Shown: piece after piece, positions 35,207-43,336 of the stretch
Layout of the letters: the number at the start of each line of letters is the position of its first letter
Position numbering within the stretch: the stretch's first letter is position 1
Source: Lacrimispora defluvii
Lineage (GTDB): Bacteria > Bacillota > Clostridia > Lachnospirales > Lachnospiraceae
Assembly: GCA_013036995.1 (NCBI GenBank)
Contig: JAAOXG010000016.1
Location: 124,001 to 188,000 of the forward strand
Length of the DNA stretch: 64,000 nt
Reading direction: 5' to 3'
Notes under the pieces: generated by a model
Seen by the model: only the letters and a program-made list of their open reading frames with translations
Database searches by the model: none
What the model was told of the DNA's origin: nothing
Translations under genes and position numbers: made by a program

Positions 35207-36661
35207 ATGGTAACGAATGATGCAACATTACTTCGCATCAAGCATCAGGTTTTAAATGAAGTAGCGAAGCTTGCCTGGGAAGGTACATTGGAACAGAAAA
35301 GGGATGAGATTCCCTATCATATGATTCAGGGGCCAAAGGCACAGTTTCGGTGCTGTATTTACAGGGAGAGGGAGATTATCAGAGAGAGAGTCAGGCTGGC
35401 AGAGGGGTTCTGCCCCAGTGGCAGAGACACCAAAAATGTAGTGCAGGTAATTAATTCTGCCTGTGAGGGATGCCCCATTGCCAGATATGTAGTAACAGAT
35501 AACTGCCAGCTCTGTATGGGTAAGGCCTGCCAGAATTCCTGTAATTTCGGAGCCATTTCCATGGGTCATGACCGTGCCCATATCGATCCTGATAAATGTA
35601 AGGAATGCGGAAAATGTTCTCAGGCATGTCCTTATAATGCTATCGCAGATTTAACACGCCCCTGTAAAAGAAGCTGTCCGGTGGATGCAATTACCATGGA
35701 TGATAACGGAATCGTTGTAATCGATGAAAGCAAATGCATTCAGTGCGGAGCGTGTATTCACAGCTGCCCATTTGGCGCAATTGGATCAAAAACTTTCATG
35801 GTAGACGTAATTAATCTGATTAAGGCCGGGAAAAAAGTAGTGGCTATGGTGGCGCCTGCAACAGAGGGGCAGTATGGACCGGATATTACCATGGCAAGCT
35901 GGAGAACAGCACTTAAGAAGATCGGATTTGAAGATATGGTTGAGGTTGCCCTTGGGGGAGATTTAACAGCTGCTGCTGAAGCTGCGGAATGGGCAGAGTC
36001 TTATAAGGAAGGGAAGAAGATGACTACTTCCTGTTGTCCTGCTTTTGTTAATATGATTAAGCAGCATTACCCTATGCTTCTGGAGAATATGTCTACGACG
36101 GTATCTCCCATGTGTGCAGTTTCCCGAATGCTGAAGGAGAAAGACCCGGAAACCATTGCTGTCTTTATCGGACCCTGTATCGCCAAGAAAAGCGAGGCTC
36201 TGGATTTAAATGTACAAGGTAATGCAGATTACGTTCTGACCCTGGGGGAGGCTCATGCCATGATGGTGGCCAAAGGAGTAGAGCTGGAGCCGGAGGAGAA
36301 TACATATCAGGCAGGTTCCGTATTTGGAAAACGGTTTGGCAACGGAGGCGGTGTTACTGCTGCAGTTTTAGAATGTCTCAAGGAATCAGGAGAAAATACA
36401 GATATTGAGGTCATGAAATGCAACGGGGCTGCAGAATGCAAGAAAGCGCTGATGCTTTTAAAGGTTGGAAAGCTTCCTGCAGATTTTGTGGAAGGAATGG
36501 CCTGTATGGGCGGCTGTGTAGGAGGCCCAAGCAAGCATAAAAGTGAGGGAGAGGCCAAAAAGGCAAGGGACTTGCTCCTTGGAAAGGCCGATTCAAGACT
36601 GGTTCACGAGAATCTGAAAAATCAGGGGCTTGAGACTGTTAAGATGCATAGAAGCATTTAA
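35207..36661 (+). CDS. monomeric [FeFe] hydrogenase, ferredoxin-type (group B)
   Basis: The ATG at 35207 follows AAGGAGG; a GTG at 35183 is upstream of that site and rejected. The 484-residue protein carries an N-terminal Cys-rich region (CPSGRDTKN; CEGCPIAR; CQLCMGKACQNSC), two [4Fe-4S] motifs (CKECGKCSQACP, CIQCGACIHSCP) and the H-cluster motifs TTSCCPAF, GPCIAKKSEA and GMACMGGCVGGP. This matches group B hydrogenases of Clostridia, usually ferredoxin-linked. It forms the last gene of the hydS unit before a strong terminator, perhaps under control of the upstream sensor pair. Confidence 0.93.
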   Translation: MVTNDATLLRIKHQVLNEVAKLAWEGTLEQKRDEIPYHMIQGPKAQFRCCIYREREIIRERVRLAEGFCPSGRDTKNVVQVINSACEGCPIARYVVTDNCQLCMGKACQNSCNFGAISMGHDRAHIDPDKCKECGKCSQACPYNAIADLTRPCKRSCPVDAITMDDNGIVVIDESKCIQCGACIHSCPFGAIGSKTFMVDVINLIKAGKKVVAMVAPATEGQYGPDITMASWRTALKKIGFEDMVEVALGGDLTAAAEAAEWAESYKEGKKMTTSCCPAFVNMIKQHYPMLLENMSTTVSPMCAVSRMLKEKDPETIAVFIGPCIAKKSEALDLNVQGNADYVLTLGEAHAMMVAKGVELEPEENTYQAGSVFGKRFGNGGGVTAAVLECLKESGENTDIEVMKCNGAAECKKALMLLKVGKLPADFVEGMACMGGCVGGPSKHKSEGEAKKARDLLLGKADSRLVHENLKNQGLETVKMHRSI

Positions 36662-36683
36662 ATGAGATAAGAGTAATATGTAT

Positions 36684-36725
36684 AAAAATATCCCTGCCGG
36701 ATTGTGATCCGGCAGGGATATTTTT
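36684..36725. terminator. bidirectional intrinsic terminator
   Basis: AAAATATCCCTGCCGGAT pairs perfectly over 18 bp with ATCCGGCAGGGATATTTT around TGTG; T and A runs flank it. It separates the hydrogenase unit from the convergent coat genes. Confidence 0.93.
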
Positions 36726-36739
36726 AATTAAAGGGCTGT

Positions 36740-36985
36740 TTACATTCCTGCAAACTGATTCTTTACTTTGGAAATTTTTTGCTGTTCTGCCTGTTCTGTG
36801 GTATACCATCCCTTGGCGGACATCTTTTTATAGATATCATCCTGCATGCACAGTGTATCATTTAACGCATTGTCAAATGCCTGGTGTACATTCATGGTAG
36901 GGGACTCAATGGTTCCGTGCAGATACAAATCACAGGCACCCTTTGTGACGTTGAGTAAGTTTTCCATAATACACTTATCGTCCAT
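36740..36985 (-). CDS. CotF-like spore coat protein
   Basis: This 81-residue protein has a short CotF-type helical domain (MENLLNVTKGACDLYLHGTI near residues 7-26; residues DALNDTLCMQDDIYKKMSAKGWY). GGAGGAAG precedes the ATG. Such small CotF-domain proteins are found in pairs in spore-forming Clostridia and are deposited in the spore coat. It lies 12 bases after the stop of the small companion gene at 36998-37171 and faces the bidirectional terminator, so the two form one transcript, presumably expressed in the mother cell. Confidence 0.75.
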   Translation of the reverse strand: MDDKCIMENLLNVTKGACDLYLHGTIESPTMNVHQAFDNALNDTLCMQDDIYKKMSAKGWYTTEQAEQQKISKVKNQFAGM

Positions 36986-36997
36986 CTTGCTTCCTCC

Positions 36998-37171
36998 TTA
37001 CACTAAATTATAGATGTTATCAAAAATTTGCTGGTGTTTTTGCTGCAACTGCTGTGCGCAGGCTCTTAATTCAGGATCCTGTAAATTTTGTGCAGCTTCC
37101 TGACACTGGGTTTTTAAAAAATTTTCATGACCGAGAGCGTCTTCAATATAATTTAATTCTTTTGGGCTCAT
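36998..37171 (-). CDS. small CotF-like spore coat protein, 57 aa
   Basis: This short gene starts at ATG 37171 with a strong GGAGGTGATAAG site. The 57-residue helical product (MSPKELNYIEDALGHENFLK... then DPELRACAQQLQQKHQQIF) has the pattern of CotF/DUF3231-like small coat proteins: LNYIEDAL, a Cys-Gln pair, DPELR, and repeated Gln/His. It is followed 12 bases later by the larger CotF-like gene. It is below the usual length cutoff for automatic gene calls. Confidence 0.75.
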   Translation of the reverse strand: MSPKELNYIEDALGHENFLKTQCQEAAQNLQDPELRACAQQLQQKHQQIFDNIYNLV

Positions 37172-37245
37172 GTCTTATCACCTCCAATCTTAGTATGGAG
37201 AATTTAAGGCGATCCATGCATTTTTCATTTCAATTTCTTTTTATG

Positions 37246-37284
37246 ACAAAAAAAACTCCTTCTGACCAGGCAGAAGGAGTTTAA
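37246..37284 (-). terminator. terminator of the hydCBA operon
   Basis: AAACTCCTTCTG and CAGAAGGAGTTT form a 12-bp stem with a 6-base loop, followed on the minus strand by a run of eight T. It lies just after the hydA stop. Confidence 0.9.
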
Positions 37285-37291
37285 AAATTAA

Positions 37292-39037
37292 TTAATTATT
37301 ATTGATTGATCTTTTTACGTAGCTGGTGTGAAGCAGGTGATGTGCTTTTTCACTTCCAGGTGCGCCAAGATAGGTATCATAGAGTTCCTTGATTGCAGGG
37401 TTCTCATGGGATTTACGAATCGGCGCAGCCGCATCGGTATCGTAGAGAACTTTTGCACGCAGTGTGCGGATATCTGTGGTGTTGCGTACATATCCTGGCT
37501 GCTGAGGCTGACCGCCGCCGTTTACACAACCGCCTGGGCAGCCCATGATCTCGATGAAGTGATAATCAGCTTCCCCGGATTTAACCTTGTTTAAAAGGTC
37601 TCTTGCATTGCCAAGACCGGAAGCAACAGCAACTTTTACATCCATATCGCCAACATGATAGGTGGCTTCCTTGATACCTTCTGTACCACGGACATCAGTG
37701 AAATCCAGCTTCTGCAGTTCTTCACCGGTTAATGTCTCTACAGCAGTACGAAGAGCAGCTTCCATAACGCCGCCGGTAGCACCGAAGATCACACCTGCAC
37801 CGGAATAGATTCCGAGAGGAGCATCAAAATCTTCGTCAGGAAGATTGTTAAAACGAATACCAGCCTGTTTGATCATTCTGGCTAATTCTCTGGTAGTTAA
37901 GGAATAATCTACATCAGCAACGCCGTTGGCATCCTGATCATCTCTGCCAATCTCAAATTTCTTTGCAGTACATGGCATAATGCTGACGGATACAATATCT
38001 TCCGGCTTAATGCCCATCTTTTCTGCATAGTAGGATTTGGCAATGGCACCGAACATCTGCTGCGGAGATTTACAGGAAGATAAGTTCTCTGTCATATCCG
38101 GGAAGTAGTGCTCGCAGTATTTAACCCAGCCTGGAGAGCAGGAAGTGATCAGAGGCAGAACGCCTCCGTGCTGTACACGCTCGATGAACTCGTGAGCTTC
38201 TTCCATAATGGTTAAATCTGCACTGAAGTTGGTATCAAATACTTTATCAAAGCCAAGTCTTCTGAGAGCAGCAGCCATCTTACCTTCTACATTGGTTCCG
38301 ATGGGGTAATCAAATTCCTCACCAAGAGCAGCACGTACAGATGGTGCAGTCTGAACGATAACATGCTTTGCAGGATCTGCTATGGCAGCAGCTACTTCAT
38401 CAATGCTTGATTTTTCGTAAAGGGCACCTGTAGGACATACTGCGATACACTGTCCGCAGGATACACAGCTGGTTTCTCCCAGTCCCATATCAAAGGCAGA
38501 ACCGATAAATGTGGCAAATCCACGCTCATTTGGCCCGATTACGCCAATTCCCTGTACTTTCTCACAAACTGCAGTACAACGGCGGCAGAGGATACATTTG
38601 CTGTTGTCTCTGACCATGTGAGCGGCACTCTCGTCCAGAATGGAAGGAGTCTTGTCACCGTCAAAGTAGTCATCAGCATCCACACCCAGTTCCTTACATA
38701 AAGTCTGCAGCTCGCAGTCTCCGCTGCGTACGCAGGATAAGCAGGAACGGTCATGGTTGGAAAGAATCAGCTGAAGTGTTTTCTTTCTGTATTCACGAAG
38801 GCTTGGAGTATTGGTTTTTACCTCTAAGCCCGGATTGATTGGGTATACGCAGGAAGCAGCAAGTCTGCCTCCGTTGATCTCAACGGTACAGAGTCTGCAG
38901 GCTGCAATCTCATTGGTATCTTTTAAAAAGCATAAAGTCGGTATCTCAACATGGGCAAGTCTGGCAGCTTCCAAAATGGTGGAGCCTGCCGGAGCGCTTA
39001 CGTCCATGCCATTGATTTTTATAGTGATATTCTCCAT
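37292..39037 (-). CDS. hydA: NADH-linked [FeFe] hydrogenase catalytic subunit HydA
   Basis: The ATG at 39037 follows GGAGGGAG. The 581-residue protein has the layout of electron-bifurcating HydA: N-terminal [2Fe-2S] domain (CRLCTVEINGG), His-Cys cluster motif (SNHDRSCLSCVRSGDCELQ), two [4Fe-4S] motifs (CILCRRCTAVC, CVSCGQCIAVCP) and the H-cluster domain with TSCSPGW, MPCTAKKFE and GCPGGCVNGGGQP. TSCSPGW is the L1 variant common in NAD(P)-linked trimeric hydrogenases. With HydB and HydC encoded upstream it would make H2 using NADH plus reduced ferredoxin, or run in reverse. It is the last gene of the operon. Confidence 0.95.
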   Translation of the reverse strand: MENITIKINGMDVSAPAGSTILEAARLAHVEIPTLCFLKDTNEIAACRLCTVEINGGRLAASCVYPINPGLEVKTNTPSLREYRKKTLQLILSNHDRSCLSCVRSGDCELQTLCKELGVDADDYFDGDKTPSILDESAAHMVRDNSKCILCRRCTAVCEKVQGIGVIGPNERGFATFIGSAFDMGLGETSCVSCGQCIAVCPTGALYEKSSIDEVAAAIADPAKHVIVQTAPSVRAALGEEFDYPIGTNVEGKMAAALRRLGFDKVFDTNFSADLTIMEEAHEFIERVQHGGVLPLITSCSPGWVKYCEHYFPDMTENLSSCKSPQQMFGAIAKSYYAEKMGIKPEDIVSVSIMPCTAKKFEIGRDDQDANGVADVDYSLTTRELARMIKQAGIRFNNLPDEDFDAPLGIYSGAGVIFGATGGVMEAALRTAVETLTGEELQKLDFTDVRGTEGIKEATYHVGDMDVKVAVASGLGNARDLLNKVKSGEADYHFIEIMGCPGGCVNGGGQPQQPGYVRNTTDIRTLRAKVLYDTDAAAPIRKSHENPAIKELYDTYLGAPGSEKAHHLLHTSYVKRSINNN

Positions 39038-39054
39038 GATACAATCTCCCTCCA

Positions 39055-40842
39055 TTATTTTTTGTAGACAGCGCCGAATTTACATTTCTCCATACAAACG
39101 CCGCACTTGATACATTTCTCAGGATCAATCACATGCAGGTTCTTTACAGAGCCGGTAATGGCATTAGCAGGACAGTTTCTTGCACAAAGCGTACAGCCTT
39201 TGCACTTGTCAGCATCGATGTAGTAGGAAAGAAGTGCCTTACATACACCAGCCGGACATCTCTTTTCATAAATATGGGCATTGTATTCGTCACGGAAGTA
39301 CTTTAAGGTAGAAAGTACCGGGTTTGGAGCTGTCTGTCCAAGTCCGCAGGCAGAGTTGGCTTTCACGTAGTAGCACAGCTCCTCCAGACGGTCAATATCT
39401 TCCGGTTTTGCCTGTCCTTTTGTAATCTTGTCAAGTATCTCAAGCATACGCTTGGTACCGATACGGCATGGAGTACATTTACCACAGGATTCCTCTACGG
39501 TGAACTCTAAGAAGAATTTGGCGATATCAACCATACAGTCGGTTTCATCCATTACGATCAGACCACCGGAACCCATCATGGAGCCGATTGCCAGAAGGTT
39601 GTCATAATCAATTGGAATATCGTAGTGCTCAGTAGGAATACAGCCGCCGGAAGGTCCGCCGGTCTGGGCAGCTTTAAACTTCTTTCCGTTGGGAATGCCG
39701 CCGCCGATTTCCTCGATGATTTCACGCAGTGTGGTACCCATAGGAACTTCTACCAGACCGGTGTTGTGGATCTTACCGCCTAAAGCGAATACTTTTGTTC
39801 CCTTGGATTTCTCTGTACCCATGGATGCAAACCATTCCGGGCCGTTTAAGATGATCTGTGGGATATTTGCATAAGTCTCAACATTGTTTAAGATGGTTGG
39901 TTTGCCAAATAAACCTTTCTGAGCAGGGAACGGAGGTCTTGGTCTTGGCTCGCCGCGGTTTCCTTCGATAGATACCATCAGTGCAGTTTCCTCGCCGCAT
40001 ACGAATGCACCTGCACCCAGACGGAGATCAATGTTAAAGGAAAAGCCTGTTCCGAAGATATCATCACCTAACAGTTCCATCTCTCTGGCCTGTGCAATGG
40101 CGATTTTAAGACGGTCAACAGCAATTGGATACTCGGCACGGACATAGATATAACCCTGGGAAGCACCGATGGCATAACCTGCAATGGTCATGGCCTCCAG
40201 TAATGCATGAGGATCTCCCTCTAATACGGAACGGTCCATGAATGCGCCTGGGTCACCCTCATCTGCGTTACAGCATACGTACTTCTGATCAGCATCATTC
40301 TGTTTTGCCAGTTTCCACTTCATTCCGGTAGGGAAGCCAGCGCCGCCGCGTCCTCTTAATCCGCTGTCTAAAAGCACCTGGATTACTTCGTCAGGAGTCA
40401 TCTCGGTAAGAACCTTGCCAAGTGCCTGATATCCGCCGGTACCTATGTATTCTTCGATTTCTTCCGGATTAATAACACCGCAGTTTCTTAAAGCGATTCT
40501 GTGCTGCTTTTTGTAGAAATCGGTATCACTTAAGGCTTTGATTCCGGTAGGTGTTACTGTCTCGTCATAAAGAAGACGTTCAACCGGACGTCCCTTTAAT
40601 AAGTGTTCACTGACAATCTCCGGAATATCCTCTTCTTTTACCATTGCATAGAAAGTAGCATCTGGGTAGATAATCATAATGGGTCCTAAAGCACAAAGAC
40701 CATGGCAGCCTGTCTGTACTACGGATACTTCTTCAGAAAGACCCTGCTTTCCTAATTCATCTCTTAATTTAACCATAATCTGCTGGCTTCCGGAGGAAGT
40801 ACATCCGGTGCCGCCGCAAACCAATACATGTGAACGATACAT
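39055..40842 (-). CDS. hydB: NADH-linked hydrogenase subunit HydB (NuoF-like)
   Basis: This 595-residue subunit binds NADH and FMN. It has an N-terminal thioredoxin-like [2Fe-2S] domain (CGGTGCTSSGS, QTGCHGLCALGP), the NuoF flavin fold (GRGGAGFPTGMKW, ADEGDPGAFMDRS, GAGAFVCGEETALM), a SLBB region, a [4Fe-4S] site (ESCGKCTPCRIGTKR), and two C-terminal ferredoxin motifs (CKGCTLCARNC, CIKCGVCMEKC). AAGGAGG precedes the ATG. It sits between the stand-alone [2Fe-2S] protein and HydA. The HydABC complex is expected in the cytoplasm. Confidence 0.95.
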   Translation of the reverse strand: MYRSHVLVCGGTGCTSSGSQQIMVKLRDELGKQGLSEEVSVVQTGCHGLCALGPIMIIYPDATFYAMVKEEDIPEIVSEHLLKGRPVERLLYDETVTPTGIKALSDTDFYKKQHRIALRNCGVINPEEIEEYIGTGGYQALGKVLTEMTPDEVIQVLLDSGLRGRGGAGFPTGMKWKLAKQNDADQKYVCCNADEGDPGAFMDRSVLEGDPHALLEAMTIAGYAIGASQGYIYVRAEYPIAVDRLKIAIAQAREMELLGDDIFGTGFSFNIDLRLGAGAFVCGEETALMVSIEGNRGEPRPRPPFPAQKGLFGKPTILNNVETYANIPQIILNGPEWFASMGTEKSKGTKVFALGGKIHNTGLVEVPMGTTLREIIEEIGGGIPNGKKFKAAQTGGPSGGCIPTEHYDIPIDYDNLLAIGSMMGSGGLIVMDETDCMVDIAKFFLEFTVEESCGKCTPCRIGTKRMLEILDKITKGQAKPEDIDRLEELCYYVKANSACGLGQTAPNPVLSTLKYFRDEYNAHIYEKRCPAGVCKALLSYYIDADKCKGCTLCARNCPANAITGSVKNLHVIDPEKCIKCGVCMEKCKFGAVYKK

Positions 40843-40854
40843 CCTGATTCCTCC

Positions 40855-41232
40855 TTATTTGATATCAGCAGATGATAATGTGTAGTTTTGAACAACGTGT
40901 CCGCCAAGAAGATGCTCTTTGTAAACTTCCTCTGCCTTCTCCGCTGTCATCTTTATGTAGGTTACTTTTTCTTTTCCTGGCTCTAAAACTTCTACGATTG
41001 GCTCGTACTGGCATAAACCGATACAGCCTGTCTGGGTAACAGAAAAACGGTCTGTCATGTGGTTCTCCTGAACCAGATCTGACAATTTATTAAGAACAGG
41101 TCTTGCTCCGCTTGCAATTCCGCATGTTGCCATACCAACTAAAATACGGGTACGGGCGTGATCTTCTCCGCGCATGCTGACCTGACTCTGCATCTTCTCC
41201 CGAATTGCTTTTAATTCTTCAAGAGTCTTCAT
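40855..41232 (-). CDS. thioredoxin-like [2Fe-2S] ferredoxin in the hyd operon
   Basis: This 125-residue protein has an N-terminal helical segment and a thioredoxin-like [2Fe-2S] domain (MATCGIASGARPVLNKL; QTGCIGLCQYEPIVEV), related to the N-terminal domain of HydB. GGAGG precedes the ATG. In clostridial hydrogenase operons such a small subunit-like gene often precedes hydB; it may be an extra electron carrier or a subunit of the complex. It lies between the RsbW-like gene and hydB with short gaps. Confidence 0.88.
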   Translation of the reverse strand: MKTLEELKAIREKMQSQVSMRGEDHARTRILVGMATCGIASGARPVLNKLSDLVQENHMTDRFSVTQTGCIGLCQYEPIVEVLEPGKEKVTYIKMTAEKAEEVYKEHLLGGHVVQNYTLSSADIK

Positions 41233-41256
41233 GTTTATCCTCCAATTCTGACGGGT

Positions 41257-41814
41257 CTAAATGACCGCGCCTCCATCAGTCTCCAATTTGTTTTCAAATA
41301 AATATTCCTTTATATAAGCGGCTACCTCTGGTGAGTCAAAAGGAATCTCACCCAGAATCTCCCGAAAGAGTCGCGTATCCAGCTCAAAGGACGCTTCGTT
41401 ATAACGATAGATATAGAGAAAATCTGTATCCGGATGGCAGGTGATCAGTGTCTGAATGGTACTGTTCATGTCACCTAAGGGCATTCGGTCTATGTGGGAG
41501 AGTCCGAACACAGCAGTTGTCTTCGTTCCAATACCCGGTTTCGACTCAATGGAGAAGCTCCCTCCCGTGGATTCCGCTGCATACTTAAAAAACGGAATAC
41601 CAAGACCGACCTTTCTGGTCTGGCGGGTAGTAAAAAACGGGTCTGTTACGTGTTCTAACTGTTCTTTCGTCATTCCGCAGCCGTCGTCAGAAAGCTGGAC
41701 GGTCAGTTCATCTGCAGAAGTATTAACAGAAACAAGAATGGTAACAAGGCTGGCGCCTGCCCGTGTGGAGTTCTCTGCCACATCCAAAATATTTAAAGAA
41801 ATCTCTGTCATCAT
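41257..41814 (-). CDS. RsbW/HATPase-type ATP-binding protein in the hyd operon
   Basis: This 185-residue protein has a GHKL/HATPase fold: N-box LDVAENSTRAGA, DDGCGM (G1) and GLGIPFFKYAAES (G2). It lacks a dimerisation and His-box domain, so it is not a complete sensor kinase; it looks like an anti-sigma-factor-type serine kinase or an ATP-binding switch protein. I see no good ribosome-binding site at its ATG, which is 12 bases after the hydC stop, so translation may depend on coupling. It is embedded between hydC and the [2Fe-2S] gene, so it is co-expressed with the hydrogenase. Confidence 0.85.
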   Translation of the reverse strand: MMTEISLNILDVAENSTRAGASLVTILVSVNTSADELTVQLSDDGCGMTKEQLEHVTDPFFTTRQTRKVGLGIPFFKYAAESTGGSFSIESKPGIGTKTTAVFGLSHIDRMPLGDMNSTIQTLITCHPDTDFLYIYRYNEASFELDTRLFREILGEIPFDSPEVAAYIKEYLFENKLETDGGAVI

Positions 41815-41826
41815 AAGCGTATGTAA

Positions 41827-42321
41827 TTATTCGTATTTGGCTAAAATACCTGGAACATCATCAACTGTCAGTCTTCCGTAAACTTCTCCGTTCACCATCA
41901 TGACAGGAGCCAGACCGCAGGCACCTACGCAGCGGCAGGAATCTAAAGAAAACTTTCCATCCGGAGTGCATTCTCCGTTGGTGATGCCAAGAATTTCCTC
42001 AATTTTATGGAAAATGTCACCGGAGCCTTTTACGTAGCATGCGGTTCCAAGACAAACAGATACCTGATATTTACCCTTAGGCTGAAGTGCAAACTGGGCA
42101 TAGAAAGTGGCAACACCATAAATCTTCTCAAGGGGAATACCCGTTTCGTCAGAAATTATGGTCTGAACTTCAATTGGAAGATAACCATAGATATCCTGTG
42201 CCTTCTGCATGATAGGCATAAGAGATCCTTTTGTATCTTTGAGCTGGGAAATTATTTCTTTCAAAGCAACTTCCTGCTCTTTTGTCCCGTTAAACTGGAC
42301 GCCTTGTTTTTTACAAGTCAT
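41827..42321 (-). CDS. hydC: NADH-linked hydrogenase subunit HydC (NuoE-like)
   Basis: The ATG at 42321 follows AAGGAGG. The 164-residue protein has a helical N-terminal domain and a thioredoxin-like [2Fe-2S] domain with the four cysteines in CLGTACYVKGS and CRCVGACGLAPVM. It is the small subunit of the HydABC complex and the first gene of the operon (hydC, RsbW-like, [2Fe-2S], hydB, hydA). The 209-base gap before the divergent DRTGG operon should hold both promoters. Confidence 0.95.
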   Translation of the reverse strand: MTCKKQGVQFNGTKEQEVALKEIISQLKDTKGSLMPIMQKAQDIYGYLPIEVQTIISDETGIPLEKIYGVATFYAQFALQPKGKYQVSVCLGTACYVKGSGDIFHKIEEILGITNGECTPDGKFSLDSCRCVGACGLAPVMMVNGEVYGRLTVDDVPGILAKYE

Positions 42322-42464
42322 TTGATAACCTCCTTCAATGTTGCTTATGCAATGTAACTGATATTTTATCATGTAATTGAGAAAAAATCTATAGTTTTAA
42401 TCAAGATTCGACAAAAAAATAACAATGATTACGTGGGAAATTTATACACTTGAGGCACTATTTA

Positions 42465-42473
42465 TGATATAAT
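42465..42473 (+). promoter_or_regulatory. extended -10 promoter of the DRTGG-PHP operon
   Basis: TGATATAAT (TG one base before a perfect TATAAT) lies 57 bases before the ATG of the first gene. The -35 region (TACACT, 17 bases upstream) is weak. Confidence 0.55.
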
Positions 42474-42530
42474 TATCAATAATGTCTTGAATTGTGTGAA
42501 TAGCGTGAATGGATGGAGGAAAAGGGCCAT

Positions 42531-42878
42531 ATGACAGTCGAAGATATCAGGAAAATACTGGGAGCAAAAGTGCTGGTTGGAGAGGAGCATCTGTCTGAGG
42601 AGGTGAGAAGCGCCTGCGGTTCTGACATGATGAGTGATGTGCTTGCTTATTCAAAGGATCATTCTGTACTGCTCACAGGGCTATGCAACCCCCAGGTGGT
42701 TCGGACTGCTGAAATGCTTGATATTGTGTGCATCGTGTTTGTAAGAGGGAAAAAGCCGGATGAAGCCATGCTCCAGATGGCGGCTGAGAGGGGGATTATT
42801 CTCCTGTCCACCGGCCACCGTATGTTTTCCGCCTGTGGAATGCTCTATGAGGCAGGACTACACGGAGGTGCGATTTAG
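42531..42878 (+). CDS. DRTGG-domain protein (first)
   Basis: I take the ATG at 42531, with GGAGG at 42515-42519; the ATG at 42513 overlaps that site. The 115-residue protein consists of one DRTGG-type domain (MTVEDIRKILGAKVLVGE early, VLLTGLCNPQVVRTAEML, IVFVRGKKPDEAML, GIILLSTGHRMFSACG). DRTGG domains occur in phosphotransacetylases and CBS-type proteins and probably bind a small ligand. It begins a five-gene operon. A second DRTGG protein is encoded at 44727-45071. Confidence 0.85.
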   Translation: MTVEDIRKILGAKVLVGEEHLSEEVRSACGSDMMSDVLAYSKDHSVLLTGLCNPQVVRTAEMLDIVCIVFVRGKKPDEAMLQMAAERGIILLSTGHRMFSACGMLYEAGLHGGAI

Positions 42879-42880
42879 AT

Positions 42881-43300
42881 ATGGATGTGATTACGTTTCA
42901 TTATACGATCTCCCCGGATGATTTTACAAGAGCCGGAGAGGCCAGCAGCGATGTGAAGAGCAAATTGAAAAAAATGGGCGTTACACCGGAAGCTGTACGC
43001 AAGGTTGCCATTGCCATGTATGAAGGAGAGATCAATATGGTAATACATGCCAAAGGCGGGGAGATTACGGTGCATATATCAACGGAATGTATTGAGATGG
43101 TTTTAAAAGATGTTGGCCCCGGAATCCCGGATATTGATCTTGCCATGCAGGCCGGATATTCCACCGCTCCGGATGCAGTGCGCTCCCTTGGCTTCGGTGC
43201 TGGGATGGGACTGCCCAATATGAAAAAGTATTCCGATGAAATGGAGATACATACGGTGATTGGAGAAGGAACCACCATTCGGATGGTGGTGAATCTATAG
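42881..43300 (+). CDS. RsbW-like anti-sigma-type ATP-binding protein
   Basis: This 139-residue protein is a single HATPase domain with N-box AIAMYEGEINMVIHAKGG, DVGPGIPD and GFGAGMGLPNMKKYSD, and the GEGTTIRMVV end typical of RsbW/SpoIIAB-type kinases. It lies two bases after the DRTGG gene and 36 bases before the hydrogenase-like gene. Such proteins phosphorylate antagonist proteins or sequester sigma factors. No anti-anti-sigma factor or sigma gene is nearby, so its target is unknown; the PP2C phosphatase at 33974 would be the natural opposing enzyme. Confidence 0.88.
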   Translation: MDVITFHYTISPDDFTRAGEASSDVKSKLKKMGVTPEAVRKVAIAMYEGEINMVIHAKGGEITVHISTECIEMVLKDVGPGIPDIDLAMQAGYSTAPDAVRSLGFGAGMGLPNMKKYSDEMEIHTVIGEGTTIRMVVNL

Positions 43301-43336
43301 CCGCAAAAATATGGATTGCTAAAAAGAGGTGAGCCA

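Noticed and set aside
42405..42426. Rex-type redox operator between hydC and the DRTGG operon
   Set aside because: Only one TTGTTA half-site is seen on the minus strand; the symmetric TAACAA partner is missing.
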